Shown here: positions 11,773 through 23,029 of the stretch, one piece after another
Position numbering within the stretch: the stretch's first letter is position 1
Layout of the letters: each line of letters starts with the position of its first letter
Assembly: GCA_947247005.1 (NCBI GenBank)
Contig: OX365955.1
Location: forward strand, 36,435,822-36,499,821
From: Spisula solida
Taxonomy: Eukaryota > Mollusca > Bivalvia > Venerida > Mactridae
Length of the DNA stretch: 64,000 bases
Direction: 5' to 3'
Made by a program: the position numbers and the translations under genes
The notes under the pieces: generated by a model
What the model was told of the DNA's origin: nothing
Databases searched by the model: none
The model's input: only the letters and a program-made list of their open reading frames with translations

Positions 11773-11925
11773 ATGGAAACAGCCAGACTATGCAGGGTGT
11801 GTGGGAAAATGTTTAGAAGCGCATCAGGTCTAAGAGATTACGAGAGGCGCCACAATGGGGCGGCGCCGTACAGATGTTGTGGTCGCCTGTTTTTCAGCAA
11901 GGCTAATGTCAATCGCCACAGTTGA
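11773..11925 (+). CDS. 50-residue degenerate C2H2 zinc-finger-like peptide
   Basis: An ATG-to-TGA frame of 51 codons, too short for usual ORF cut-offs. Residues 7-27 follow the C2H2 layout CxxCxxxFxxxxxLxx[Y]xxxH (CRVCGKMF...L...H27), with Tyr in place of the first zinc-binding His. Residues 33-49 look like a second, more damaged finger (YRCC...F...NRH). An AG splice acceptor with a pyrimidine-containing tract lies just upstream (exon could begin at 11768), and a splice donor lies in the left TIR at 11146, so the frame may be the second exon of an element-borne transcript. The missing His and the compressed second CxxC argue for decay or for a non-DNA-binding role. It may continue through other exons; function unknown. 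Confidence 0.5.
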   Translation: METARLCRVCGKMFRSASGLRDYERRHNGAAPYRCCGRLFFSKANVNRHS

Positions 11926-12240
11926 TCACATACATTGAAAATGCGCATAACTTACATTAATTTTTGGGAGGCGTTTAGGCCCCTCATTACTACCATTGTC
12001 CATTTCTTAATACAAAATTAACCGCCTTTAGGCTGCTATGTGAATCCGCATTCAAGTAGTTCCAGAAACTGTCAACATTCCTAATACTGCTTCATATGTT
12101 TCCCCAAATGTTTTTACTGATTTAAGCCAATCAGCAAAATTTGTTTATTCTAAGATCAAAAATTATAGTGAAACTGTTCGTTAAATCGATATTTTTGCAA
12201 AAAAATCACTACACCGGCCGATACCGAACTTGTTTCACAG

Positions 12241-12384
12241 TACGAAAATGACGTGTTCATCAAATGTCCCGGCTGTAAAGTTATTTTTAGAAACTTCAGA
12301 CTACGGTCAAGTGATGGTTTTATCAATGAATCGTATACGGTCTGCAAAGTACTGTTATGCAATCATATGGTGTCGCTGTACTAG
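12241..12384 (+). CDS. Exon-like segment with CxxCxxxF motif
   Basis: A strong acceptor CTTGTTTCACAG ends at 12240 and is followed by an open frame to the TAG at 12382-12384, about 47 codons. It begins YENDVFIKCPGCKVIFRN. The CPGCKVIF piece repeats the CxxCxxxF start of a C2H2 finger seen in the 11773-11925 frame of the same element, so the two may be exons of one zinc-finger-like protein. There is no in-frame ATG, and His ligands are not in canonical places. Codon use cannot be judged on so short a piece. An open stretch extends upstream to 12172 if the acceptor is not used. Confidence 0.35.
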   Translation, partial: YENDVFIKCPGCKVIFRNFRLRSSDGFINESYTVCKVLLCNHMVSLY

Positions 12385-12624
12385 CTAGCCGCTTTCTATA
12401 GACTGTCTCACGCTGTGAGGGAAGTGATTACAAGACGGTATTGTAGAATCTGATAAATAGGCGCGTAGTATTATTTTAAAGCTACTTTTGATATACGCAT
12501 TTAATACACGTATTACATATAAATTAATATGCACCTTTTAACAATTATTTAGATACCCAACATGCCTATATAGTCACATATGCCTATTTTGACATTCAAG
12601 ACAAGATCGGCAGTAAGAAAACGA

Positions 12625-12789
12625 ACATTAAACGTGTAAAGTCGGTTTAAGCTTTAGTAGCAGCAACCAGATCGCCTCCCAACTGTACTCTCGGTGCTTT
12701 GATTGTTGCAGTATTTGATTTGAGAGTGCTGATGCGAGACGATCTGGTTGCTGCTACTAAAGCTTAAACCGACTTTACACGTTTAATGT
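12625..12789. repeat. Perfect 50-bp palindrome with 65-bp loop
   Basis: The arm 12625-12674 (starting ACATTAAACGTGTAAAGTCG) is matched without visible mismatch by the inverted arm 12740-12789. The loop itself continues as an imperfect hairpin (CTCCC.../...GAGAG). It may be a nested miniature element, a replication or folding signal of the host element, or a small-RNA hairpin source. Confidence 0.8.
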
Positions 12790-12966
12790 GTCTCCAACAG
12801 TATTATTTGTTGTGTCGTATTGCGATGGTTTATTATCGGCAAAGCACGACTTAAATATTCCGATCAAGGATATAGTTTTTATCTTGCTTTGGATGTCTAA
12901 TTTCAATTGCCTCTGGTTCTCTGACAACTTAGTCGGTCGTTTGGCGTCCTTTGGCGTTATTTTCAT
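12775..12966 (-). CDS. 63-residue frame on minus strand, unknown
   Basis: ATG at 12966 stands three bases after an AG acceptor (GACAG|CACATG). The first 30 residues are strongly hydrophilic and Lys/Gln-rich (MKITPKDAKRPTKLSENQRQ), with codon choice unlike the AT-rich surroundings; the rest is less convincing. The right TIR supplies a possible minus-strand first exon with donor near 13425. The last codons run into the palindrome at 12740-12789. No family was recognised. It could be an element gene, a captured host exon, or chance. Confidence 0.3.
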   Translation of the reverse strand: MKITPKDAKRPTKLSENQRQLKLDIQSKIKTISLIGIFKSCFADNKPSQYDTTNNTVGDTLNV

Positions 12967-13509
12967 GTGCTGTCATGTTGTCTTTATACACGTACAATTT
13001 ATATGAGCAGTACGAATCAATTCCGCAATAAAATAAATATCGGCGTGAAATGCACCATTGTTTTGTGAATAGCGCGTGGGATGCACCATTGTTTTATTTG
13101 GCGTGGGATGCACCAATTGATGCGAAATTGCCACATCTCGTAAATATGATAAATAAGAGCAACTGACTTGTGCTGACATACATTATAAACTATTTCTATT
13201 AAGAATTTGCATTAAAGACTCCGCATAACTGCGAATTTGTCATAAAAACACTAAAATTGATCCATAGCGTGAAATACACCATCGCTTCTTGCGCTCGATT
13301 CAAAAGTTTGGTCTTAATGTTCTCAGAAAGTAAACATAGCAGACAAGCATACTATACACCGATGGAAAGCGCGTTTTGAGTACCATATGATGGGGTAAGT
13401 AAGATGTTTAAAATCCCTACTCACCTTGAACAAACAGTCAACACACGCGAATTTCAGCGTCTACGCCGCCATCTTGTTTACAATTATGGTCACGTGTTTA
13501 TCCCCCCTG

Positions 13510-13610
13510 AATTGACACAATAATAATTGGCAGGACTGTTATGCGGGTAAGTAAGAAAATTGGCACGACCGTAATGCAGATAAGGAAGATAATCGACAAC
13601 ATACTGTTAA
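13510..13610. repeat. 33-bp minisatellite, right part
   Basis: Continuation, in the same orientation, of the tandem array at 10535-11061 (GGCACGACCGTAATGCAGAT followed by AAGGAAGATAAT). This shows that the 2448-bp element inserted into a pre-existing array. Confidence 0.7.
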
Positions 13611-14695
13611 AAAGGATTTCACGATCATCTGTCGATTAACGATGCACATCCAAGACTGCCCAGGTCGACTGAATAAATGTATTGTCATAAGTCTGTGTTA
13701 TTTCTTCATTTTGGTTACTAAACTTTTAAAATATTTCAGATTTATTTAACAGTTTTCAATAGTTTTAAACTCGTACAGTCACAGTGTAACACACGATGCC
13801 GTGTACTGATGTAAACAATTGACGTGCAAAGCACAATAGATGCATAATATTGTTCAAAAGTTATTTACATTTTTTAACATTTTGGGTCGAATCCACAGGT
13901 GCAAGACACAAAATCAAATTTGGCTATATAGGCCTATTAGTATGTATAAGAGAGAAAAGGTACACAATGAAGAGCAAAACATCATGCTGAACTAACAAAA
14001 CACTGCTGCAAGAAACGACCAGGTCACACTTATCTCTTTGTGGTCGCCTCACGGAAGCATTAATCTAACAGAAAACACTTTTTATTTCATGGAAATCGAT
14101 CAAATAGCAAAATAAATACGAAAAGTTTCCCCATAAACACCTCCCAAATGGTCTATGTAGATTCCTTTAACGCACTTTAACGTGCGTGTTAAATAGCGGC
14201 CAAACTGCGGGCAAGTGCGGCCAAATCAAGCATCTTTAAAATCATCAATATATTGTTCATAACATTAGAAAATTACCTATATAACCAAAATAAACAACAC
14301 AACATCACAATAATTTCTAAAATACTGATATATTACCATTGAACTTTTGAAAGCAAGTACCCGGGCCAACCCATTGTGTGGCCGCAGATTTGGCTGCACC
14401 CGTAGTTCGACCGAGTTTTGAACAAGTCTACGATGAAAGGGCTCAGCAATTATTTTTAAAACAGAAATATTGTTTTGGTCTTAATTACGAACATTATCAA
14501 TCCAAAATAAATGTTAATAGGGTTGAATCAATATGCATTAAAATATGTCTATATTGTCATCAATTATTAGCTGCAATATTCAAGCAAACAAATTTATTCA
14601 TCGGTTAAATAGCAGTAACTTGTCTTTTCACGTCCAGGGGAGAAATTGGATTTGTATTCCATAAGATAGTTATTTGAATATACGTTATATAGATA
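13611..14695. other. Stretch without recognisable gene
   Basis: A segment at about 14375-14460 has a more coding-like composition (reads VAADLAAPVVRPSFEQVYDE) but lacks an ATG start, conserved motif or clear splice sites. Nothing else was seen. Confidence 0.35.
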
Positions 14696-14697
14696 TA

Positions 14698-14842
14698 CGA
14701 GGGGTGTTCGGAAAATATTGGGACATGTGCCGTGATATCTTTATCGTTTTTTATATTTTATCTTGATATTTTTCTATGAATAAAATATCAAGAAATAAAA
14801 ATGTTTACGGCACTTGCCCCGAAATTTTCCGAACACCCCGTG
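14698..14842. mobile_element. 145-bp mariner-type MITE with TA duplication
   Basis: TIRs are CGAGGGGTGTTCGGAAAAT and, inverted, ATTTTCCGAACACCCCGTG, continuing through GTGCCGT. TA dinucleotides flank it at 14696-14697 and 14843-14844. End sequence and TA target fit the Tc1/mariner superfamily. A relative lies near 26196. Confidence 0.8.
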
Positions 14843-14844
14843 TA

Positions 14845-16667
14845 CATAAATGCATACATTTTCATTCGCATCATGCCCCTACATGTCTGAGTTACTGCCT
14901 ATATTTTCGACGACTTTGGTTCTACAATAGACCTGATATATACTACTGTTGAAGGCTCTCGTCTTTTGGTGCTGCAAAAGAATATTGCATTGATCTTAGA
15001 CTGTTGTATTTGTTGGAAGAGCACTGTCACCACCGAAGTAACATACTTTCATCTTATGTCTCTAAAAACATGGTAGTCACGTCATTACTCAGCTACAGTA
15101 CAGAGCCATACTCTTTTACCCAGCATTATTCATCATTTACAATTTACAAATAAAGTACTTATGATATGTTTGCCTGCTGTTTTATTTTTTATTCTTTTGT
15201 CCCTCCTGACATATATTTCTCCGGCTTGCGGTGCTCTTGTTATGGCCTTGATTATCTGTTGTCTCGACTAGTTCGTTCTTCAAATTGACTTATTATTTCT
15301 TGTCCATTATGTCATTTTTCATTAATTTTAGCGTTTGCGTAATGTACTAGTCTTGTCAAACAATTGTTCATTGTTAATCTCTTGGTATTTTTGCTTATTT
15401 GACGAGGTCTCTTTTCATTTGTAGCTTTCATACGTTTCAGAGTTTGACTAATTGATTGTCTCGACTAAGTGTTACATTCTCACTATATTATACATTTTTT
15501 TACTAATTACATTACAGAACAAAACAGAACAAACAGTATATTTAGCTGAAACATATATAGCACATCGCTATAAACAAAAAAAAACATTGATACATACTGT
15601 ACGTGGAAAGTAAACTAATAACATTACTAAACTAGTACATTGTCTATGTATCTATACTAAGTAAAAAAGAAGTCGTACATGACGTGATTTGCTGTTACTC
15701 AGAGGGTGAATTTATGTCATAATATCCACTTACATCAGTGGATAGTCAAGTTCTCAGAGAATGCTTCTGGTGAGGAATACACTACTGGACTAGAATGTGG
15801 TTTCATGGGTACGCTCAGAAATAAAGGGCTTTCAGTGTATCAGTTCAGTGCGGCAAGGCTTTTTACTAGGTCACTCAGCTCTTTATAACTGAAACTAAAG
15901 GGTGTAAAGAAAGTTCGTTCCGGTTTTTGAAAAGCATCTGTACACAAAACATATAAATATACTTGCACCAAATGTTGCATTCATTCTCCTGGTACAATGA
16001 ATTTAGTATGTGTAACAGTTAAAAGCTGATTTGACTGTCAATATTTTTTCCAATGCATCAAATAAATTTGTTAGTCTTGTTTCGAAGATGACTTAAACGA
16101 CGTGGTGACAGGGTAAAGTCTGAAATGCTCTCTTGGTTATCCCCTCACTGTTTCGTTTGATATGTTTAAAAACATTTAATGGTCTAAACTAGTATTTAGC
16201 CTTATATAAAAACAAAACATCATCCAAGTTATGAGGCTGTTAGACTTTTCGTTTTGCAAATAAATGCCTCTTATTTTCCCATATACGTGTTTTTTCTATT
16301 TGACGAGTTATTGACTATTTAGACGTTTCTTCACCTTTGTAGTTATTTAGTTACTCTTTACATGGAAAATGAGGAATGTCTTCGCCAATCCCTCTTGATA
16401 TTCGTAGAAGTTGTTCCTGTAATTTTCTGCCGTTATTTTTTACAAATGCCTAAATATGGCTAGGTTTTATTTTTGCAGTTATTTCTGTTTGTCGACTCAT
16501 CTTTGAAATGGCTGTCGACGTAACGTTAACATAAGCTTACTTCCACGTTCTATAAATCCATGGTAACGGTGCCAATCAGAATGAAATACAAGCAAAACTA
16601 ATATACAGTTCCTAAATTTAGTATTGTACCTTCGTTGCAAATTTCGTAATATTTCGCATGTTTTACT
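14845..16667. other. Stretch without recognisable gene, with one short dispersed repeat
   Basis: At about 15722-15800 a degraded copy of the 80-bp unit described at 43108-43187 is present (ACATCAGTGGATAGTCAAGT ... GGTGAGGAATACACT). The remainder is AT-rich, without gene or repeat signal. Confidence 0.45.
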
Positions 16668-17315
16668 TTTTAGCTCACCTGTCACAAAGTGACAGAGTGA
16701 GCTTTTGTGATCACTCGTCGTCCGTCCGTCCACAATTACTTGTGTAGTCACTAGAGGTAACAATTTTGGCCTAATCGTTATTAAACTTGGTCACAATGAT
16801 CATCTCAACAAAGTCTAGGTCAAGTTTGATATTGGGTTATCCGGGGTCAAAAACTAGGTCACAAGGTCAAATCATAGCAAAACCATGTGTAGTCACTAGA
16901 GGTCACAATTTTGACCTAATCTTTATGAAACTTGGTCACAATGATCATCTCAACAAAATCTAAGTCAATTTCGATATTGGGTCATTCGGGGTCAAAAACT
17001 AGGTCACAAGGTCAAATAATAGAATAAACCTTGTGTAGTCACTTAGAGGTCACAATTTTGGCCTAATCTGTATGAGACTTGGTCACAATGTTCATCTCAA
17101 CAAAATCAAGGTCAAGTTCGATATTGGGTCATCCGGGGTCAAAAACTAGGTCACAAGGTCAAATCACTTCAATATGTCATTGGGTCTAAAAGTGATGTAA
17201 ATTATAAAGCATAAGACAATATGAAACATTGTACATGAATTAGAGGCAACCATTAGGGGTGCATGGACTACTAGGACAGGTGAGCGACCTATGGCCCTTT
17301 GGGCCCTCTTGTTTA
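16668..17315 (+). repeat. Dispersed repeat family B, shorter copy
   Basis: Starts TTTTTAGCTCACCTGTCAC, has three tandem units of about 150 bp with GTCACTAGAGGTCACAATTT and ACTAGGTCACAAGGTCAAAT, and ends ACAGGTGAGCGACCTATGGC then GGGCCCTCTTGTTT. Confidence 0.8.
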
Positions 17316-18984
17316 AAGATTGCGGACAATTTCAGCATTGTTTTTGGCGGACAAATTGACATAACCTGCTAATTTGACTGTTCAGATAAGCACTACGTCT
17401 TTGTAAAGAGACATGGCGCATTTGTTGTTGAAACGACTTTTAAAAAAACCTTTTGCGTTTACTTTTGTGCCAGTGTCAGTAAATCTTAAGTATCGTTTTT
17501 CCATGAGATCGGCCGCGAATACACAAAACTAAACAAGCCCCAACGTTTGCCTATCATAATAATCCTTTCTAAAAGTGTCTCTAGCATTCCTTCCGACACA
17601 TGTTTTCAAATTACCGTTCCGTAGTCGCATATACATGTGTACAGCCACCAAGATCTTTGTCTGTTCGTTTTGTTTTGCTTGACATCAAGCTGATGAACAC
17701 CGCATTTTTTCTACAAGTCTGCATCTAACAAGTTATTCGATTGCATGTTACTATGAACACTTACAACTTCGCTGCCACCCGACTTGATGTAAAGGGAGTT
17801 GTCCTAGATATCACGGAATCAACGAATATGACGACTGCACGTTTCCACAATATTTTTAATATTGGGCCATTTCACCATTACCAGCAGCTGAACGAACAGT
17901 TCCTTCCGATGATAACTAATGCTGATTGTCTTTACAGAAAATGGTAATTCATAATCTACCAACACATTTTGGATGCTTCTATAGGGGTAATTTGCCTTAA
18001 AAACACAAACAACAACACCCTCTACAAGACTGATGGTTGATTTTGGTTCTAAACTTTTCATACATGGTTAAAGAGCGAGAGATCAATTTTTATTGTGTTA
18101 GTATGACAAAATAGGATGTTCTGTTTTGTTCAAATATAAGTTGAATACCTTTCGTAAATTAATCTATTCTCATAGCAATTCCATGGGAAACAAAACGAAT
18201 CATTTATGTGCCCTTATTAACAAAGCTATGTACTGACATGTCCTAATGGAATTTCTTAGACAAAACAAAATCACGTAGAAATATAAAAATTTCAATTTAA
18301 CCTTTATAGACAATTCTGCTTTCATATTGAAACATCGTTACACAACCAAAAATCGATCAAAGAAAAAAAAACTTGGCTTTATTTGGAGAAATGCTAAGAA
18401 AACATTTTAACATATTTAGAAAATTATTTTACACAAAAAATCTTATAAGTATTGTGAATACTGACCGGTGCGATGATTAACATGTACATACCCCAGCTAT
18501 ACCGATTGTAGATATGGTTATTCAAGGCGGTGACATTACGTTGACACATAGGTTAAAAAGTCAACCCTACAATTTGTCTATGCAGATCTGCAACATTTAA
18601 CAGGTGCAATTTGGAATTTACAGCAATTCTGAGGTCAGGTTGAGAACTGTGGCTACCTTGCTACCATCAAAACTTCAATGTTCAGAGATTTGGCTATCAT
18701 CTTGTCGCAAAATGTAAAAAATACAACTAAGGTTTACATCTCAGAAGTTGAGTGGAGCCTTAAATTAAAACAAAATCTGTATTTAATACATTCGATAACC
18801 ATACAATATAAGCTAGCAAGGTTCCAGTCTATGAGTCATTCTCCACAATCACTACACTCATTCCCCTTTATTCTTAGAGTTCTCCGTCATGCAGAGCCAG
18901 AGGCAACAATAGATCTACAGACTAAGGCAGTGAGGGTACATGTATATGAGTCTGTCAAGCATGTCTGACACTAGTAATGCGAAT
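17316..18984. other. Stretch without recognisable gene
   Basis: Open frames of 68-96 codons (17741-17947 plus, 17819-18061 minus, 18678-18968 plus) show no domain, hydrophobic leader or splice context that would support them. No repeat was recognised. Confidence 0.4.
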
Positions 18985-18989
18985 AACGT

Positions 18990-19085
18990 TGGAAAAATGC
19001 ACCCGGCGTGAGACTTGAACCGACGATACATGGCCTACTTATTGATGTAGCTCATCAAACTGAGCTAGCCAGCGCCTGTAGTTAG
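18990..19085 (-). repeat. tRNA-like SINE head or pseudo-tRNA
   Basis: On the minus strand an A-box-like TAGCTCAGTTTGATGAGC is followed about 40 bases later by a B-box-like GGTTCAAGTCTC. The D stem (GCTC/GAGC) pairs, but acceptor, anticodon and T stems do not, so a functional tRNA is unlikely and a tRNA-derived SINE remnant is more probable. Confidence 0.45.
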
Positions 19086-19749
19086 TCAATCTCGACAGTT
19101 GAGTGAGTGAGGGACTTCTACAACACCCACTGGGTTACAGTGGGCCGGTTTCTTGCCACCGTAAATTCAACAGTAGATTTAATATAAGGTCTACTGGACA
19201 TTTTGATTCCATTTACACATTTAAAAGTTCTTATTTATAGCGTGTACGGACTGTTACTACGTACAAAACATTAAATAAATTTAAAATCATGGCGGTCATC
19301 AAGTTGGTAACAAAAAAACATCACTTCCGGGTTTAACGAGTAACTAAAATAATTCTTTTTCACTAATCATGCAAACTTATAAACGATGGTTGAATGAAAT
19401 ATTACTTACTGAGCAAGGTTTGTTGATAATGATGCAAGCAATGCACTCGGCAATATACATGTAACACGACGAAATAAACAATTTTTATCCTCGAAGTAGT
19501 GTTTATTTCTGTCGGACATGAAATTTATCAGGGGAGATCACTGTAATGTACGATCGGCATCGCGAGAATATCGTTGTCGTCATGCATAAAAACGATTGTG
19601 TACCCATTTGACAGCACTTTCGACAAAAGACCCTTTACACTATCAAAACTATCTTTTTAGTCATACAGAATGGGTTTAATTATTTGTCAATTAGTAATGG
19701 CGCAATATTTGTTGGCGTTTGTTGAATTGAGGAATTGCAGTTACTTTAA

Positions 19750-20029
19750 TGCACCTATCAATGTTTTCCCCCAGGGGGGAGCGGCGGGCATACACGGGAC
19801 TTTGGACAGAAGGCTGTTCCCGATAGGTGGGAATTTGACAGACAGAATGGTGCCGAGTCCCGGGAAATTTGGACTTTGGCCGAAATTTTGATCGCGGATG
19901 GTATGTAAAGCATCTCCCAGTGAGGGGATTTTGACAAATTGCCCTTGCTCTAGGGTGGGAATTTAGACTTTGAAAAAGTAAAAATGTCAAATTCCCCTGG
20001 GTCAGCCCGCCAAAACATTGATAGGTGCA
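19750..20029. mobile_element. 280-bp MITE with TAA duplication
   Basis: Ends TGCACCTATCAATGTTTT and its inverted copy AAAACATTGATAGGTGCA, flanked by TAA on both sides (19747-19749, 20030-20032). The 3-bp TAA target suggests the PIF/Harbinger group. The interior is GC-richer than its surroundings and open on both strands (73 and 99 codons), which is typical of such elements and not taken as coding. Confidence 0.75.
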
Positions 20030-20667
20030 TAACCAAATGGTTAAAATTCTGGTTAAGTAACCACACGGTCAAATACGTTTATTGGGTGCTGGTGTCTTCA
20101 GCTGCATAAGCCAAGCGATTCCCAGTCAATGATAAATATAGTTGGCAATGGATTACATGATGTCATCCCGTAGAGAGCATGGTATTGATACATGATCAAT
20201 ATTTTTCAAATTATTTGGAAGTTGTTCATTTGTTCGGCGCATTACACAACCAAATAATTAGAGGATATTTGTTTGTTTAAAGTGATTCCCAACTCTTAAT
20301 TTTTTCTGTACAAGAGGTATCAAACACCTAATTTTTATGAAGAGAACACTCATGATAGTGATTGTGCAAACCCATAACAGTTTTGCTCGGCTAGTTTTCA
20401 AGATATTTTTAGATTTTTGGGAACCCCCCTAAAAACTGATAATTGAATTTCACCGAAAAAGTTGGACATTTAATAACATGAAACTTGCCATGCACGAAAT
20501 TTCGTATATACGGAATCACACGGTAACGTTTGTTTTAGACTATGCATGTTATATGTATTTTTAAATGATATTTTAAAATATGTGATTTTTCATTTTTAAG
20601 TTATACGAAAAAAATAGTTAAACACCATACTGTTTTCGTACATGCAACGAGTAGAGTAACTAATATA

Positions 20668-21406
20668 CACTCGGCAAAACTTATAAGTACACACGTCGTT
20701 TTATCGTTATAACTTTTTTATTTTTTATTATTTTTGCATGAAATTTTGTGTACATGCTATTGACTGTCAAGGACTGGGTAAAAAAAGTTTTTTCTACAAA
20801 ATTTAATACAGCGGTTCATTGAACCATGAAACGTCAAAAACCGTAAAATGGCCGTGAAATTGACGCATATTTGCAAATTATTTTTATGTAAGATTAATTT
20901 GAATTTTAGATTTATTGTCAAATTAAAAAATCACAAAATAATTCGATTTTTCAAACAACAACATGGTGTATTTTAACTTTTAAAAATATTTTTTATTGTT
21001 ATGGTCAAGGGGAGTTAACCATGTTCCAAATTTCATTTTTTATCAGAAGTTGATATTTTTAAACCTAAAGTGTGCTTGTTCCTATCATTGTTTTCTTTAT
21101 TACTGTGTCCGTGATAAAAACATAGACTTGAAACCGTACTGTATCAGCGCAGCGGGGCCATATGTGCATTAGCTACCTGACAATCGCCCGATGAACACAC
21201 GGCATTATTGTGTTTTTTTAGATTCTGCTGTTGGCATCATTAGTTTATTCTGTTTGGGACAATTTAAATCAGATGTTAAAAACATCGATTGTATTGTAAC
21301 TCTACATATCCAATTTACATATGTTGAAATTTTCAGCACGATCTTGCACGCATTGACGGAGCTATGGGCAAATAAACAAGTGTGTACTTATAAGTTTTGC
21401 CGAGTG
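20668..21406. mobile_element. 739-bp Tc1/mariner-type element with perfect 27-bp TIRs
   Basis: CACTCGGCAAAACTTATAAG and seven further bases are exactly mirrored at the right end, with TA at both borders (20666-20667, 21407-21408). The interior is AT-rich and no transposase motif was found; a 72-codon frame at 21191-21409 runs out through the TIR and is not convincing. Probably a non-autonomous derivative. Confidence 0.8.
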
Positions 21407-21408
21407 TA

Positions 21409-23029
21409 GAAGTTTTGTCCCAAATTTCATGGCAGTTGCTCGGCTAGATTTTTTTAACTGACACTTTAGTGATTTCGGAAATGTCGAAAACCAGGAGAGT
21501 TTACAAAATACATCAACGTTTTGAACACGTCGTATCCAGATTTCGCAATAATTTGTTTTTGAAAAATATGTATATTTAAAGATGAGCCCATGTTCTTTTG
21601 CATAAGCTAGTCTAAATTCTTACGAAATAAATGCAAAAGAACCTTCCTCTAAAGTAGTCGGGATGCTTGCTAAACAAACGTTAAAACTTGGATAAAATTT
21701 TGTGTGGGCGCATTATATTACGTTTCACATACGTTGTAGCTAGTATTCGCGAGTGTTGGTGTTTCAACGTTTGGAATGAATGGCACATAAAATTTCAGCT
21801 ATAGCTTTACTCTGCAAGCTTATTATAGTATAATATAGAACTAACTATACAGTAAATTCGCAATTTAAGACATGAGAACATGCTGACACATCAATTTTAA
21901 GTTTTTCGTACTATTTCATCATGGTAGTCAGACGCTTTCAATACGTATTGTTTTGCACCGATTTCTAAACTGCCGCGCAACTGAAGAGTTGGGAACCACC
22001 TTAATTCGATTCTGCGACCACGTGCCGTTTCAGTAGGGATAGTATTGATTTTAGTCGAGTCGGCGGGCAAGATCCTAATGGTGACGTGATGCTAATTCGA
22101 CTGCAGTTTAATTGCTACCTGTAGGCGTCATAAACTAACCAAGAGGCGGGTATTTGATTGTTTAGTCATTTGGTATACCCTTAATTGAGTAGAGAGGGTC
22201 ATGCACTTTGTATCTCTTTTATTGTTTTTTAAGTCGTTAATTGTCAGACAAACAAAAATGTAAACACTCGTAATTATCAGTCAAACGGATTGGATCAGTA
22301 CACTCTATAAAGTTAAAGACCCGATTATTTTAGCACAATTCAATTTGATTGTAATTGGTAAACATCTGCATTTTTTACAAATTGATAAATTAGCTAAATC
22401 TCGACGATGAGTGGAAGGCGGGTTGAGCTTAATGAGGGAAAGTTAAATTAAAACGACATTGGAAAAACTCAAGTGATTTAACTTGGCCTCCACTTTTCAT
22501 GAAGTAGGATAATTAAATGGACATCTGATTGTCGAAATGTACCTCGTTTGTTGAAAAATCAAAAGTGACATAAACATTAATTGTACTCTGATATCCCCAT
22601 ACTGGTACTGTATGCAATCAGAAAAACAAAACTAAAGCACATTTGGTAATATTTAGTATGCAGAAATAGAGAACTCAAGCTATCTGAATGTTCCGTGTGA
22701 AGAATTTCTATGTCACAAATTGCAAGACTTGCTTCAACAGAAACCGTTTATGACCACCGTAAGCGTGATATACGATGAGTTACCGTGCTGATGTCCATTG
22801 ACTAGAATGCGACTGCTTCCTCCTGTTCTGCTATTCATAGCCTGATGTTGTGCCATTCTTATTCCCATAACTCCGGAATTTTAATGGTAGTGATACTTTG
22901 AAACTTTTCAACGCCATACTACATACTGCCCGTCACACAGTTGATTGCATTACTAAAATGGCATCAACACCCTTGGGAGATGGTCATTTATCTCATGTGA
23001 CTCCTATGCTTGGAATGAACTCCATTGTA
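21409..23029. other. Stretch without recognisable gene
   Basis: No supported coding frame, TIR pair or tandem array was recognised. Confidence 0.4.

Larger units (their letters stand above)
11062..13509. mobile_element. 2448-bp DNA element with 436-bp near-identical TIRs
   Basis: The termini are CAGGGGGGATAAACACGTG and its exact complement. The inverted repeats run 11062-11497 and 13073-13509 with about six mismatches by eye. A 5-bp direct repeat AATTG flanks the element (11057-11061, 13510-13514). Each TIR holds a YY1-type AAGATGGCGGC motif (11096-11106; 13465-13475 inverted), a strong splice donor CAAG|GTGAGT (exon end 11146, mirrored near 13425) and repeats of a TGGTGCATCCCACG motif near the inner edge that could bind a transposase. 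The inside holds a C2H2-like mini-frame, a second CxxC exon-like segment, a minus-strand 63-codon frame and a perfect 50-bp palindrome. No transposase domain was recognised, so its superfamily is unknown; it may be non-autonomous. Confidence 0.85.

Noticed and set aside
19691..19990. 99-codon minus-strand frame
   Set aside because: Lies entirely within a Harbinger-like MITE whose GC-rich interior is open on both strands by chance.
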